Source: Streptomyces cirratus
GTDB lineage: Bacteria > Actinomycetota > Actinomycetes > Streptomycetales > Streptomycetaceae
NCBI RefSeq assembly: GCF_014650775.1
Contig: NZ_BMVP01000017.1
Location: 1-64,000, forward strand
DNA: 64,000 bases
Reading direction: 5' to 3'
Below, one piece after another: positions 42,087 to 51,304 of this stretch. Each line of letters opens with the position of its first letter. The first letter of the stretch is position 1. The translations under genes were made by a program, and so were the position numbers. Below the pieces are notes generated by a model, which searched no databases, had not been told where the DNA came from, and saw only the letters and a list, made by a program, of their open reading frames with translations.

Positions 42087-42590
42087 GTGCTCGACATCGG
42101 CTACTCCCTCTCCCGCCGCTTCCCCGACCCCCCGCAGACCGACTACCGCTCGGCGGACATCCGCACCCTGCGCCACGACCTCTTCTGCGGAGACGTCTAC
42201 CTCGCCGACACCGACGCCGACCGGGAGTTGTCCACAGCCTGGGGATGGGTTCCCGTCCTCGACTTCGCCTGGGCGCTCTGCGACATCGTCGAGCAGCTCG
42301 ACCAAGACCCCCGCGGCAGCCGCTCCGCCAACCGCCAGTACGCCGAACTGGACTTCACCGAGTCCTCCGACCGCATGCTGTTCGAGCGCCGCTTCGGCTG
42401 GGTCGACATCGAGGCCGACTGGATGCCGCCCGAGGAAGCCCCCCTGACCTTCACCCACCGCCTGCTCCGCCGCGAGGCCCGGGACTTCCTGCACGACCTC
42501 ATCGCCGACCTCGTCGACATGCACGACGGCCTCGCCGACAACCCCGCCATCTGGACCCTCCAGGCCCGCTTCCCCCGCGTCCCCGCCTGA
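42087..42590 (+). CDS. Hypothetical protein
   Basis: 167 residues from GTG 42087, family not recognised. Soluble and acidic, rich in aromatic residues: MLDIGYSLSRRFPDPPQTDYRS, WGWVPVLDFAWALCDIVEQL, ELDFTESSDRMLFERRFGWVDIEADWMPP. Similar proteins occur in other Streptomyces as stand-alone immunity-like or DUF proteins, but no assignment is safe. Codon use is typical of the chromosome. Confidence 0.65.
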   Translation: MLDIGYSLSRRFPDPPQTDYRSADIRTLRHDLFCGDVYLADTDADRELSTAWGWVPVLDFAWALCDIVEQLDQDPRGSRSANRQYAELDFTESSDRMLFERRFGWVDIEADWMPPEEAPLTFTHRLLRREARDFLHDLIADLVDMHDGLADNPAIWTLQARFPRVPA

Positions 42591-42637
42591 GCCCTGACCG
42601 GCGCACTCGGGCCGGACGGCCCGGACCGGCACCCCGG

Positions 42638-43318
42638 TCACGGCACCACCCGCACCCCCAGCTGCGCCGCCAGCGCCGGGGCCAGGTCGTACAGCTGCGC
42701 CGGGCTGATCACCGCGCCCGCCAAGGCCTCCACGCCCCGGGCGATCCCCAGCTCCACCGCTTCCCGCAGGTCCACGTCGGCCATCCGCGCCCCCAGGAAG
42801 TCCGCCCCCCGCAGCGTGCAGTCCCGGAACTCCACCCGCTCCAGCACCGCCCCCGCGAAGTCCGGCTCCACGAGAACGCACCCCTCGAAGACCACGTCCT
42901 TGAGCCGCGCCTTCCGCAGGTTCAGGTAGTCGATCTTCCCGCCCCGCACGACCACCCGTTCCAGCACCGCCCCGTGCAACTGGACGCCGCCGAGACGCGC
43001 CTCCACCAGCTCCACGTCCCGCAGCGACGCCCCCGACAGGTCCGTCCCCACCCCCCGCACCCCCTCCAGTACCGAGTCCAGGATCCGCGCCTTCGCCAGC
43101 CCCGCCTCGTCCAGCCCGCACCGCCGCAGCGCGCAGTCCATGAACCGGGCCCCGATCCCCTCCTGGCCACCGAAGTCCACGTCCGTGAACTCCACCCCGT
43201 CGTAGTCCCCGTCCGGCTCCAGCCCGCCCCCCTCCCACGCCACCAACTCCGGCAACCGCACCTCCGCGCGCTTGGCCGCCTTCACCGATCCGCCCCGGCC
43301 CTGCCCCTTCCGCACCAT
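42638..43318 (-). CDS. Pentapeptide-repeat protein
   Basis: 226 residues. The region about 40-195 has many A(D/N)LXX-like pentapeptides (EFTDVDFGG, ADFLGARMADVDLREA, LSGASLRDVELVEARL), which form a right-handed quadrilateral beta-helix. Some such proteins mimic DNA and protect gyrase; most are uncharacterised. ATG 43318 (MVRKGQGRGG) is preferred over 43336. The C-terminus (VISPAQLYDLAPALAAQLGVRV) is a common cap in this actinobacterial group. Confidence 0.87.
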   Translation of the reverse strand: MVRKGQGRGGSVKAAKRAEVRLPELVAWEGGGLEPDGDYDGVEFTDVDFGGQEGIGARFMDCALRRCGLDEAGLAKARILDSVLEGVRGVGTDLSGASLRDVELVEARLGGVQLHGAVLERVVVRGGKIDYLNLRKARLKDVVFEGCVLVEPDFAGAVLERVEFRDCTLRGADFLGARMADVDLREAVELGIARGVEALAGAVISPAQLYDLAPALAAQLGVRVVP

Positions 43319-43376
43319 TCCCCCATCGTGACGCACCCCACTGACAACGCCCCCACAACGCCCCGGCGGCGCCCGC

Positions 43377-43880
43377 CTAGTCCGCCGCCCCCGACTCCGC
43401 CAGGCCCGCCAGGCCCGCCAGGCCCGCCAGCGCCCCGTCCGTCAGCCGGTACACCGTCCACTCGTCCTGCGGCCGCGCGCCCAACGCCTCGTAGAACGCG
43501 ATCGTCGGCTCGTTCCACTTGAGCACCGACCACTCCAGCCGCTCGTACCCCCGCTCCCCGCAGATCCGCGCCAGCTCCGCCAGCAGCGCCTTCCCGTATC
43601 CGCCACCGCGCGCGCCGGGACGCACGTACAGGTCCTCCAAGTAGATCCCGTGCACCCCTCGCCACGTCGAGAAGCTGAGGAACCACAGCGAGAACCCGAC
43701 GGCCTCCCCCTCCTCCGTCTCCGCGACGTGCGCGAACGCCGCCGGCCGCTCCCCGAACAGCGCCTCCCGCAACTGCTCTTCGGTGGCCCGCGCCTCGTGC
43801 GGCACCCTCTCGTACTCCGCGAGTTCTCGGATCATGGACCGGATGACGGGAACGTCCGCCTCCACAGCGTTGCGAATCAT
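43377..43880 (-). CDS. GNAT acetyltransferase, diamine-type
   Basis: 167 residues. MIRNAVEADVPVIRSMIRELAEYE, the acetyl-CoA loop PGARGGGYGKALLAELA and the ending WNEPTIAFYEALGARPQDEWTVYRLT match the spermidine/diamine or thialysine acetyltransferase group (SSAT-like). The EDLYVRP motif is also typical. Beyond the fold, an Ala-Gly-Leu run (LAGLAGLAGLA) encoded by 9-bp repeats ends the protein. Substrate could be a polyamine; the divergent neighbour is an amine-oxidase-like flavoprotein. Confidence 0.87.
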   Translation of the reverse strand: MIRNAVEADVPVIRSMIRELAEYERVPHEARATEEQLREALFGERPAAFAHVAETEEGEAVGFSLWFLSFSTWRGVHGIYLEDLYVRPGARGGGYGKALLAELARICGERGYERLEWSVLKWNEPTIAFYEALGARPQDEWTVYRLTDGALAGLAGLAGLAESGAAD

Positions 43881-44008
43881 GCCCGCACCCTACGACCGGC
43901 CCCAGGCGGCCCCTGCGGCCGCATCAGCCAACCGGCCCCCGATCCGGCCCGGAAACGCGACACCCCGTCCCTGGACACCCCTCGGAAACCGGGTGTAGCA
44001 AACTCCCC

Positions 44009-45388
44009 ATGACGATCAACGGCGGCATTTCCTTCTGGTACGCGACGGACCACACCGCCACCGCACCGCCCCGCGCCCCCCTCACCTCCGACGCCACGGC
44101 AGACGTCGTCATCGTCGGCGGCGGCTACACCGGCCTGTGGACCGCCTACTACCTCAAGTCCTCCGCACCCGACCTCCGCGTCACCGTCCTGGAGCAGAAG
44201 TTCTGCGGCTACGGTGCCTCCGGCCGCAACGGCGGCTGGCTCTACAACGGCATCGCCGGACGCGACCGCTACGCCGCGCTCCACGGCCACCAGGCCGCGC
44301 TCCGCCTCCAGCAGGCCATGAACGAGACCGTCGGCGAGGTCATCGGCGTCGCCGCCAAGGAGGACATCCAGGCCGACATCCACCACGGCGGCGTCCTCGA
44401 AGTCGCCCGCACCCCCGCCCAGCTCACCCGCCTGCGCGCCTTCCACGAGGGCGAGCTCTCCTTCGGCGAAACCGACCGCGTCCTGCACGACGCCACCGAC
44501 ACCCGCGCCCTCATCGACGTCGCGGACGCCGTCGGCTCCAGCTGGTCCCCCCACGGCGCCCGCATCCACCCACTGAAACTCGTCACGGGCCTGGCGGCGG
44601 CCTGCGAACGGCTCGGCGTGGTCATCCACGAGTCGACCCCCGTCACCGAGATCGACCCCGGCCGCGCCCGCACCCCGTACGGCACCGTCCGCGCCCCGTA
44701 CGTCCTGCGCTGCACCGAGGGCTTCACCGCCGCCCTCAAGGGCCACAAGCGCTCCTGGCTCCCCATGAACTCCTCGATGATCGTCACGGCCCCGCTGGCC
44801 CCGTCCACCTGGGAATCCCTGAACTGGTCCGACGCGGCGCTCCTCGGCGACATGGCCCACGCCTACATGTACGCCCAGCGCACCGCCGACGACCGCATCG
44901 CGATCGGCGGCCGCGGGGTCCCCTACCGCTACGGCTCGCGCACCGACAACGACGGCACCACCCAGGAACGCACCATCGCCTCCCTCACGGCCCTGCTCAC
45001 CTCCTTCTTCCCGGTGCTGACCGGAGTGGAGGTCACCCACGCCTGGTCGGGGGTCCTCGGCGTCCCCCGCGACTGGTGCGCCACCGTCACCCTCGACCGC
45101 ACCACCGGCCTCGGCTGGGCCGGCGGCTACGTCGGCTCCGGCGTGGCCACCGCCAACCTCGCCGGGCGCACCCTGCGCGACCTGGTCCTGGGCGCGTCCA
45201 CGGACCTCACCGCCCTCCCCTGGGTCAACCACCGCGTCCGCCGCTGGGAGCCGGAACCCTTCCGCTGGCTGGGCGTCCAGGCCCTCTACGCCGCCTACCG
45301 CGAGGCCGACCGCCGCGAAACCACCACCCACACCCCCGCCACCACCCCCCTGGCCCGCCTCGCCGACCGCATCTCCGGCCGCCACTGA
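44009..45388 (+). CDS. FAD-dependent amine/amino-acid oxidoreductase (DAO family)
   Basis: 459 residues. The dinucleotide-binding motif VVIVGGGYTGLWTAYYL lies at about 33-49, then GASGRNGGWLYNGIAG, the signature of the PuuB/DadA/OrdL group. The C-terminal WAGGYVGSGVATANLAGRTLRDLV completes the FAD site. Likely oxidises a secondary amine such as gamma-glutamylputrescine or an N-methylated amino acid. It diverges from a diamine-type GNAT gene, which weakly supports a polyamine role. Start MTINGGISFW. Confidence 0.88.
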   Translation: MTINGGISFWYATDHTATAPPRAPLTSDATADVVIVGGGYTGLWTAYYLKSSAPDLRVTVLEQKFCGYGASGRNGGWLYNGIAGRDRYAALHGHQAALRLQQAMNETVGEVIGVAAKEDIQADIHHGGVLEVARTPAQLTRLRAFHEGELSFGETDRVLHDATDTRALIDVADAVGSSWSPHGARIHPLKLVTGLAAACERLGVVIHESTPVTEIDPGRARTPYGTVRAPYVLRCTEGFTAALKGHKRSWLPMNSSMIVTAPLAPSTWESLNWSDAALLGDMAHAYMYAQRTADDRIAIGGRGVPYRYGSRTDNDGTTQERTIASLTALLTSFFPVLTGVEVTHAWSGVLGVPRDWCATVTLDRTTGLGWAGGYVGSGVATANLAGRTLRDLVLGASTDLTALPWVNHRVRRWEPEPFRWLGVQALYAAYREADRRETTTHTPATTPLARLADRISGRH

Positions 45389-45403
45389 CCGCCCCCGGAC
45401 ACG

Positions 45404-45440
45404 CGCAATGCCCCGGACCTCAAAGGCCCGGGGCATTGCG
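45404..45440 (+). terminator. Strong hairpin after the FAD oxidoreductase gene
   Basis: Perfect 13-bp stem (CGCAATGCCCCGG / CCGGGGCATTGCG) with an 11-base loop. It lies 16 bases past the stop and marks the left edge of the AT-richer segment that follows. Confidence 0.8.
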
Positions 45441-45492
45441 TCTGCGTCTGATCCCCTACGGTCTACGAGCGGTTGACCTCGGAAGGTACCTT

Positions 45493-46698
45493 TTATGGAT
45501 CCAGTCGATATTCAGCGATCGACTGAACGAACTGATTACGGGCAAGAGGGTCGATAGCCTCCGCTTCCTTACGTTGCACTCGGCTTGCAGAGTGGTATTC
45601 GGTGGAGAGGTAAGGGGGCCCCTTAGGCAGGGAGGCAAAGTGTACCGTCGTCAGGGAAAACGGATCGTCGCCCAGGATTTTGCGAGCCCAACTGCTGGCC
45701 GGGAAATTCGTCCGCGTGCAAACATTGGAGGACCTCGGTTGAGTTTTACATGGTGCGAGCTTTGAATCGCCCGTGGGAGTGGCCGTGGAGACGTAGACAG
45801 TCAAGCGGACAAAATTCTGCCCGCCGTCGCGCGCGTCAAATACGAATGAGCGAGTTCGACTCTCCCCGGGCGCCAACGACTCCCCAGTGGCCATTAGGTC
45901 ATCGAAGCTGAGTAGAGAGACAAATTTTCCGAAGTGATGCCGATCCGGCTCCGACAAATCCAGTAGCTGGCTAACCTTTCCCGCACCCATGCCTTCCGCC
46001 GATTCCATCCTATGTCCAGTAACCGTAAACATAGCGCCAAGTACGTCGGCTGACGCTTCACCTTTGTTTTGCAAGGTTACAGTGCCCAGCAATCGGGTGA
46101 CCCCGCGGGAGCTATTCACTTTTTCAATCCGCGTCGCGACGTCCACTTTGGGGCGTTCATATGCAGGCTTGTAAAAGGTTAGGTATGCGAACTGGGCAAA
46201 ACCAAGCAAGGGCAGCAGGGAGCCTAGTGCAACCCACCCAAAGTTGACATGCCCACTGGCTAGGGCAGTCATTAGAAGCACAACGGCGTACACGAAAAGG
46301 AGAATTGAAAGACAAAGTAGCGGGGCATCGAAGCCGTCCATGATTGGACTTTTAAGTTCAATCCAAATGGGAATAAACAGCATCGGGAGTGCGGCCGCCT
46401 GAGCGAGCAACACGAGCGGATAATGCCAGGGGTTTCGATCCCGAGAGAACCCGGGGAGCGCCAGCTGCCAACCGTGGTTGGGATGCCCACACTTTGTGTG
46501 AAGTACCTGCGCAAGCGCCGCCAGGCTTAGAGCGGCCAGCACCGATCGCAATAGGGTCGAGAGCGCCTGCTCCTTGCCGAATGTCGAAATATCGGCAATC
46601 GCGCTGGCCAGAAACGTGACACCTTCAACGAGAAGGATAATCACGAGGAGACGGAAATAGGCCCGATACCTGCCCGGGTGGTCCTGCTGTCTCAGCAT
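45493..46698 (-). CDS. Orphan membrane protein of foreign base composition
   Basis: 401 residues, family not recognised. About five membrane helices in the first half (about 14-34, 48-64, 94-112, 120-145, 152-172) are followed by a soluble C-terminal half of about 225 residues with strand-rich sequence (VTLQNKGEASADVLGAMFTVTG). That half looks like an immunoglobulin-like or NEAT-like outer domain, but nothing firm can be said. Third codon positions are often A or T, unlike any neighbour, indicating recent transfer. There are no clear partner genes. The frame is intact, so it may still be expressed. Confidence 0.72.
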   Translation of the reverse strand: MLRQQDHPGRYRAYFRLLVIILLVEGVTFLASAIADISTFGKEQALSTLLRSVLAALSLAALAQVLHTKCGHPNHGWQLALPGFSRDRNPWHYPLVLLAQAAALPMLFIPIWIELKSPIMDGFDAPLLCLSILLFVYAVVLLMTALASGHVNFGWVALGSLLPLLGFAQFAYLTFYKPAYERPKVDVATRIEKVNSSRGVTRLLGTVTLQNKGEASADVLGAMFTVTGHRMESAEGMGAGKVSQLLDLSEPDRHHFGKFVSLLSFDDLMATGESLAPGESRTRSFVFDARDGGQNFVRLTVYVSTATPTGDSKLAPCKTQPRSSNVCTRTNFPASSWARKILGDDPFSLTTVHFASLPKGPPYLSTEYHSASRVQRKEAEAIDPLARNQFVQSIAEYRLDP

Positions 46699-47133
46699 GC
46701 GGTAATGATAGAAAAGGCTGGTTTCTCGCTAAGAGCGACACGCACTCAGCAAGCAACTCGACCCCATTTGGCGCACGAGACAGAAACGTTCTTCCGCGCA
46801 TTAAGGTCCTGGCGAATAGAAGAAGCCCTGTACGATTTCTGTCCCTGATCATCCTCGACGGATCCACTTTGGCCAGCTCTGAGGGAACGTGTACCCGAAC
46901 GAGCCTCGACCTCCGAGGCGGGTTGGCCGTGGAGCCGCCGCCCCAGCCATAACGGGGTTCTCCACCCCGCAACCCTGAGCCGTAAGCGTGCGGTCTTCGG
47001 CCGGGGTGGAGCAGGGCACAGAAGGGGCGCAGGCCCGGGCGACCGACCGCGCCGGGCCCGGCGGGTGCCTTGACGGCGTCGGGAAACTCCTATCCCGCCG
47101 TTGCACACTCCTGGCTCGGTGCGGACCGGGGCC
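46699..47133. other. Gap inside the island
   Basis: No gene is supported. Composition shifts from AT-rich (to about 46860) to typical high GC (from about 46900), so a junction lies inside. Minus-strand frames here are Arg/Pro-rich and show no domain. Confidence 0.5.
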
Positions 47134-47466
47134 GGCATAGGCGTACTCGGCAAGCGTCATCGGCGCAGATGCGCTGATGAACTCGACTGCTGGCCGGAAC
47201 TTCTGAGCAGTCGCATAGGCTCGCCGCTCCTCGTGCGGCTTGCTGACGAGTAGTACAGACGAAACGTGCACTCCGCGATCTGCGAGGAGTGCACGGGAAA
47301 AGCGGATATTCTCGCCCGTGTTTCGCGCGTTCGACTCGACAAGCACGGCCTCCGCCGGCACACCCAGCTCCAGAGCCCGCTCCCGGTAGTGCTCCGCCTC
47401 GCCCCGCGGCATCCGCTCGCGCGTGGTGCGGCTAGTGGCTCCCGTGAAGACGAGCGCGACGCGAAC
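47134..47466 (-). pseudogene. YdcF/DUF218 family fragment
   Basis: About 111 residues of a YdcF-like (DUF218) protein: ALVFTGATSRTTRERMPRGE, ALELGVPAEAVLVESNARNTGENIRFSRALL, VLLVSKPHEERRAYAT and EFISASAPMTLAEYA. Intact members are around 200 residues with an N-terminal nucleotide-like strand and a C-terminal helical part, both missing here. The open frame runs on at both ends into unrelated sequence (to 47553 and 46849). The truncation at both sides looks like insertion damage. A new, shorter functional protein is possible but unlikely. Confidence 0.7.
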
Positions 47467-47504
47467 ACCGCCCCCGCCCTGGAAGGAGCGGCGCGGACAT
47501 CGAC

Positions 47505-48234
47505 GTGGCCCGCCCAGATCCGCGACATCGTCATCGCCACCTCCGACCGCCACCCCGCCTCGACCCGGTCTCCGCGAAAGCCGCGGGCCCCGACCACACC
47601 CGCCGCTGGGACCAGAACCGCACCGCCTGGATCACCGAGCACCACACCACCCCGCCCGTCGAGTCCCAGGTCCCGGCGGGCGGTTCGGGCCTGAACCTCT
47701 CCGCGCTCCGCACCGACCCCACCCCGGCCGCGCCGGCAGTGGACGCGGTCGACGCCGAGTTCGAGCGGCTCATCGGCATCGAATTCACCACCACCCCCCA
47801 GCCCCAGACCCCCGACACCCCGGCGGAACCGAAGGCCGAACCCTCGGGGCTGAACCTGTCCGCGCTCCGCGACGACAGGGAAACCGGGCCCTCCTGGCTC
47901 CCGGACGCGATCACCGCGATCCGCGCGGCCGGCGCCGAGGGCATGAAGCCCGCCGCCGTCGCCGACCTCGTCGGCCGCAGCCACGGAGCCGTCCGCAAGA
48001 CCCTCAAGGCCTCCGCCGAACGCGGTGAACTCCACTACCACCCGCTACGGCGACCCCATCTACCACCCGCCGCGATCCAGCAGCCCGCACTGTCGCTTGC
48101 GGGAACTCCCGCCGGGGGTCGAGACGGTCACCCTCCCGAACGGCTATCGCACCCTCGCCTACACCCAACCCGCCCGCGACCCGCTCCGCGGCCGCCCCGG
48201 GACCTGGCCCCGGACCCGCGTCTGAGACCAGAAC
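47505..48234 (+). pseudogene. Broken gene with C-terminal winged helix (element primase/ATPase remnant)
   Basis: Two frames together give a degraded C-terminal region. One carries SGLNLSALRTDP and SGLNLSALRDD repeats and the winged-helix-like AITAIRAAGAEGMKPAAVADLVGRSHGAVRKTLKASAERGEL. The other frame (48025-48225) resumes with RYGDPIYHPP and ends near 48225. Winged helices of this sort end primase/ATPase proteins of actinomycete integrative elements and phages, which suits a site beside a tRNA. No start, no ribosome-binding site and no N-terminal catalytic domain are seen. Confidence 0.55.
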
Positions 48235-48298
48235 TGAGACAGAGAGCACCCGTGCCGCCCGCGCCCGGCGCCGCCGCAAGATTCGGTGAAACACGAAA

Positions 48299-48327
48299 GC
48301 CCAGCTCAGAAGAGGTCAGAGCTGGGC
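48299..48327 (-). terminator. Terminator after tRNA-Thr
   Basis: Stem GCCCAGCTC / GAGCTGGGC (9 bp) with an 11-base loop, 10 bases past the tRNA 3' end, followed on the tRNA strand by TTTCGTGTTTC. It ends the tRNA transcript. Confidence 0.8.
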
Positions 48328-48336
48328 CTTCACCAG

Positions 48337-48411
48337 AGCCCCCTGTCGGATTCGAACCGACGACCTACGCATTACAAGTGCGTTGCTCTGGCCGGACTGA
48401 GCTAAGGAGGC
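48337..48411 (-). tRNA. tRNA-Thr (anticodon UGU)
   Basis: 75 bases. The seven-base acceptor stem is GCCTCCT / AGGGGGC with one G-T pair, discriminator T. The D-arm is AGCTCAGTCCGGCCAGAGC. The anticodon loop CTTGTAA gives UGU (anticodon at 48374-48376). The T-arm contains GGTTCGAATCC. CCA is not encoded. It reads Thr ACA and, by wobble, ACG. It stands alone, with its own terminator and an island on its 3' side. Confidence 0.97.
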
Positions 48412-48548
48412 ACCGACGCTGCGCGGCACGCAGAATCGCCTTCACTTTACACAGCCCGCCAACCCGCCAGCGAAGAACTTTCCGACGTCACGTCCCGGGG
48501 GTGCTGACACGAGGCGGGCGGGCGGGTAGCGTCGGGCGGAGTCCGGTT

Positions 48549-48564
48549 ACTGGACTAGACCTTC
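48549..48564 (+). promoter_or_regulatory. Candidate DasR (dre) site upstream of msiK
   Basis: ACTGGACTAGACCTTC matches 12 of 16 positions of the dre consensus, nine of ten in the core, and shares TGGACTAGACCTT with the site before nagK. It ends about 49 bases before the msiK ATG. Confidence 0.7.
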
Positions 48565-48612
48565 CACTCGGATCGTCCGGCACGTTCCTGCCGGTAGAAG
48601 GGATTCACCACC

Positions 48613-49704
<1,092 letters not shown>

Positions 49705-49727
49705 CGGTCGCGGCAACGGCAACGGTG

Positions 49728-49757
49728 AAGGGGCGCTCCGCCAAGGGGTGCCCCTTT
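49728..49757 (+). terminator. Hairpin after msiK
   Basis: AAGGGGC pairs with GCCCCTT across a 15-base loop, 24 bases past the stop and followed by T. Moderate strength. Confidence 0.55.
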
Positions 49758-49905
49758 CCGGCAAGTTGCCCGTGACCGGCATCCCGGGCAGAACGGGCCA
49801 TTCAGCCCCACCCGTCAACCCGGTAATCGAAAACCCGCGTCGAACCATCCCCCGACCGGGTGACTGATTGTCGCCACATCTTCACCGAGCGCTACTCTCG
49901 CCTTC

Positions 49906-50319
49906 GTGACCCACACTGCCCGCCGTATCGGCCGATCCCTCGCCCTGGTCCTGCCCGTCGTCCTGGTCCTGTCCGGGACGCTGGCGGTCACCATGGTCCC
50001 CTGGGCGGACAACTCCTCCTCCCAGATCCTGACCGCCTCTGCCGAAGGCGTGTCCGTTCCCGCCAAGCCGCGTGCCGCACAGGACCTGTTGCGCGACAAG
50101 CTGCTCACCGAGCTGCGGCAGGGCGAGGAGCCGGGCGACGTCCTCACGCACCTCCAGCAGGAGGTCGACCGGCGGCCCTCGCTCGCCGAGCACTGCGTGG
50201 GCATCGCGCGGGCGCTGGGCCGGGCCGCCGTCGAGGCCTACGGACCGACGAAGGCGCAGTCCTTCGCCCGCCCCGTGTGCGACACCTCGTACGCGTCCGG
50301 CGTCGCCTCCATGGGCTGA
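49906..50319 (+). CDS. Small exported hypothetical protein
   Basis: 137 residues from GTG 49906. The N-terminal hydrophobic segment (about 10-31, SLALVLPVVLVLSGTLAVTMV) is a signal peptide or membrane anchor. The rest is helical and carries two Cys residues (about 97 and 125) that could pair outside. No known family. Start chosen because it directly precedes the signal; it has no strong ribosome-binding site. It stands before a nucleotidyltransferase gene, 72 bases away. Confidence 0.68.
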   Translation: MTHTARRIGRSLALVLPVVLVLSGTLAVTMVPWADNSSSQILTASAEGVSVPAKPRAAQDLLRDKLLTELRQGEEPGDVLTHLQQEVDRRPSLAEHCVGIARALGRAAVEAYGPTKAQSFARPVCDTSYASGVASMG

Positions 50320-50391
50320 CGGCCCGACCGGCGGGTTGACGGCCGCCGAGTCGGCCGTCGCCGCGGGGGGCTCCTGCCTACGCTGACGGGC

Positions 50392-51162
50392 ATGACCGAC
50401 GTTCCCCCCGTACCGCCCCGACCCCCGCACGACGCGGCCGCGTTCCCGGCTGCCCCCACCCAGGCCGTGGTCCTGGCGGGCGGCCAGGGCACGCGGCTGC
50501 GGCCGTACACGGACGACCGCCCGAAGCCGATGGTCGAGATCCCGGGGACGGGCATGCCGATCATCGGGCACCAGCTCGCCTGGCTCGCGGCGGAGGGGGT
50601 GACCGATGCCGTCGTCTCCTGCGGACACCTCGCCGGGGTCCTCCAGGACTGGCTGGGCCGGGCCCGGCTGCCGCTGCGGGTGACGACCGTGGTGGAGGAG
50701 GAGCCGCTGGGCCGGGGCGGCGGCCTCAAGTACGCCGCCCGCCACCTCCCGTACGCGGACCAGCCCTGGTACGCCACCAACGGCGACGTCTGGACCCGGT
50801 TTTCGCTGCGCGAGATGGCCGCCTTCCACAAGGAGCGCGACGCGGTGGCCACACTGGCGCTGGCCCGGCCGCGGATCCCGTGGGGCGTCGTGGAGACCAA
50901 CGGGTTCGGGCAGGTACTGGACTTCATCGAGGCTCCGCAGTCGCCGTACCCCGTCAACGCCGGCGTGTACGTGTTCGGCCCGGCCTTCGCGGCGCTGCTG
51001 CCCGACCTGGGCGACCACGAGCGGACCACGTTCCCCCGGCTGGCCCGGGAGCGCCGCCTCGCGGGCTTCCCGCTGCCCCAGGGGGCCTACTGGCGGGCGA
51101 TCGACACGGCGAAGGACCTGACCGAGGCCGCCCGGGAGTTGGCCGCGCACGGCGGCTCCTGA
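50392..51162 (+). CDS. NDP-sugar nucleotidyltransferase
   Basis: 256 residues. The signature AVVLAGGQGTRLRPYTDDRPKPMVEIPG lies near residues 25-52, with a Pro-rich leader before it. EEEPLGRGGGLKYA and NGDVWT match the sugar nucleotidyltransferase core (GT-A-like), and VNAGVYVFGPA is a typical later motif. It makes an activated sugar such as GDP-mannose or dTDP-glucose; which one cannot be read. No glycosyltransferase genes adjoin. The ATG has no strong Shine-Dalgarno match. Confidence 0.87.
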   Translation: MTDVPPVPPRPPHDAAAFPAAPTQAVVLAGGQGTRLRPYTDDRPKPMVEIPGTGMPIIGHQLAWLAAEGVTDAVVSCGHLAGVLQDWLGRARLPLRVTTVVEEEPLGRGGGLKYAARHLPYADQPWYATNGDVWTRFSLREMAAFHKERDAVATLALARPRIPWGVVETNGFGQVLDFIEAPQSPYPVNAGVYVFGPAFAALLPDLGDHERTTFPRLARERRLAGFPLPQGAYWRAIDTAKDLTEAARELAAHGGS

Positions 51163-51174
51163 GCGGCCCCCCGA

Positions 51175-51248
51175 GCACCCCACGAGCGACGGCGCGCGGG
51201 CACGTACGACGGCACGCACGACGGCACGCACGGGGCACGCCCGCGCAC
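51175..51248. repeat. Short direct repeats (ACGACGGCACGC)
   Basis: Two exact copies of ACGACGGCACGC and related degenerate copies lie between the nucleotidyltransferase and DoxX genes. No gene seen. Confidence 0.6.
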
Positions 51249-51255
51249 GCCGAAG

Positions 51256-51284
51256 GGCCCGGCGCGCTCCTCGCGCGCCGGGCC
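51256..51284. terminator. Bidirectional hairpin between convergent genes
   Basis: Stem GGCCCGGCGCG / CGCGCCGGGCC (11 bp) with a 7-base loop, just past the stop of the DoxX gene and downstream of the nucleotidyltransferase gene. Confidence 0.75.
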
Positions 51285-51304
51285 TCGGGTACGGGTACCG
51301 GTCC

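Larger units (their letters stand above)
45441..48336. mobile_element. Probable genomic-island remnant beside tRNA-Thr
   Basis: This stretch lies immediately beyond the 3' end of tRNA-Thr(UGU), a classic integration site. Its first part (to about 46860) is clearly AT-richer, with A/T-ending codons foreign to the rest of the window. It holds one intact orphan membrane protein, a YdcF fragment, and a frame-broken gene with a C-terminal winged helix. No integrase, excisionase or attachment-site repeat was found, so the call is a decayed insertion. Confidence 0.55.
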
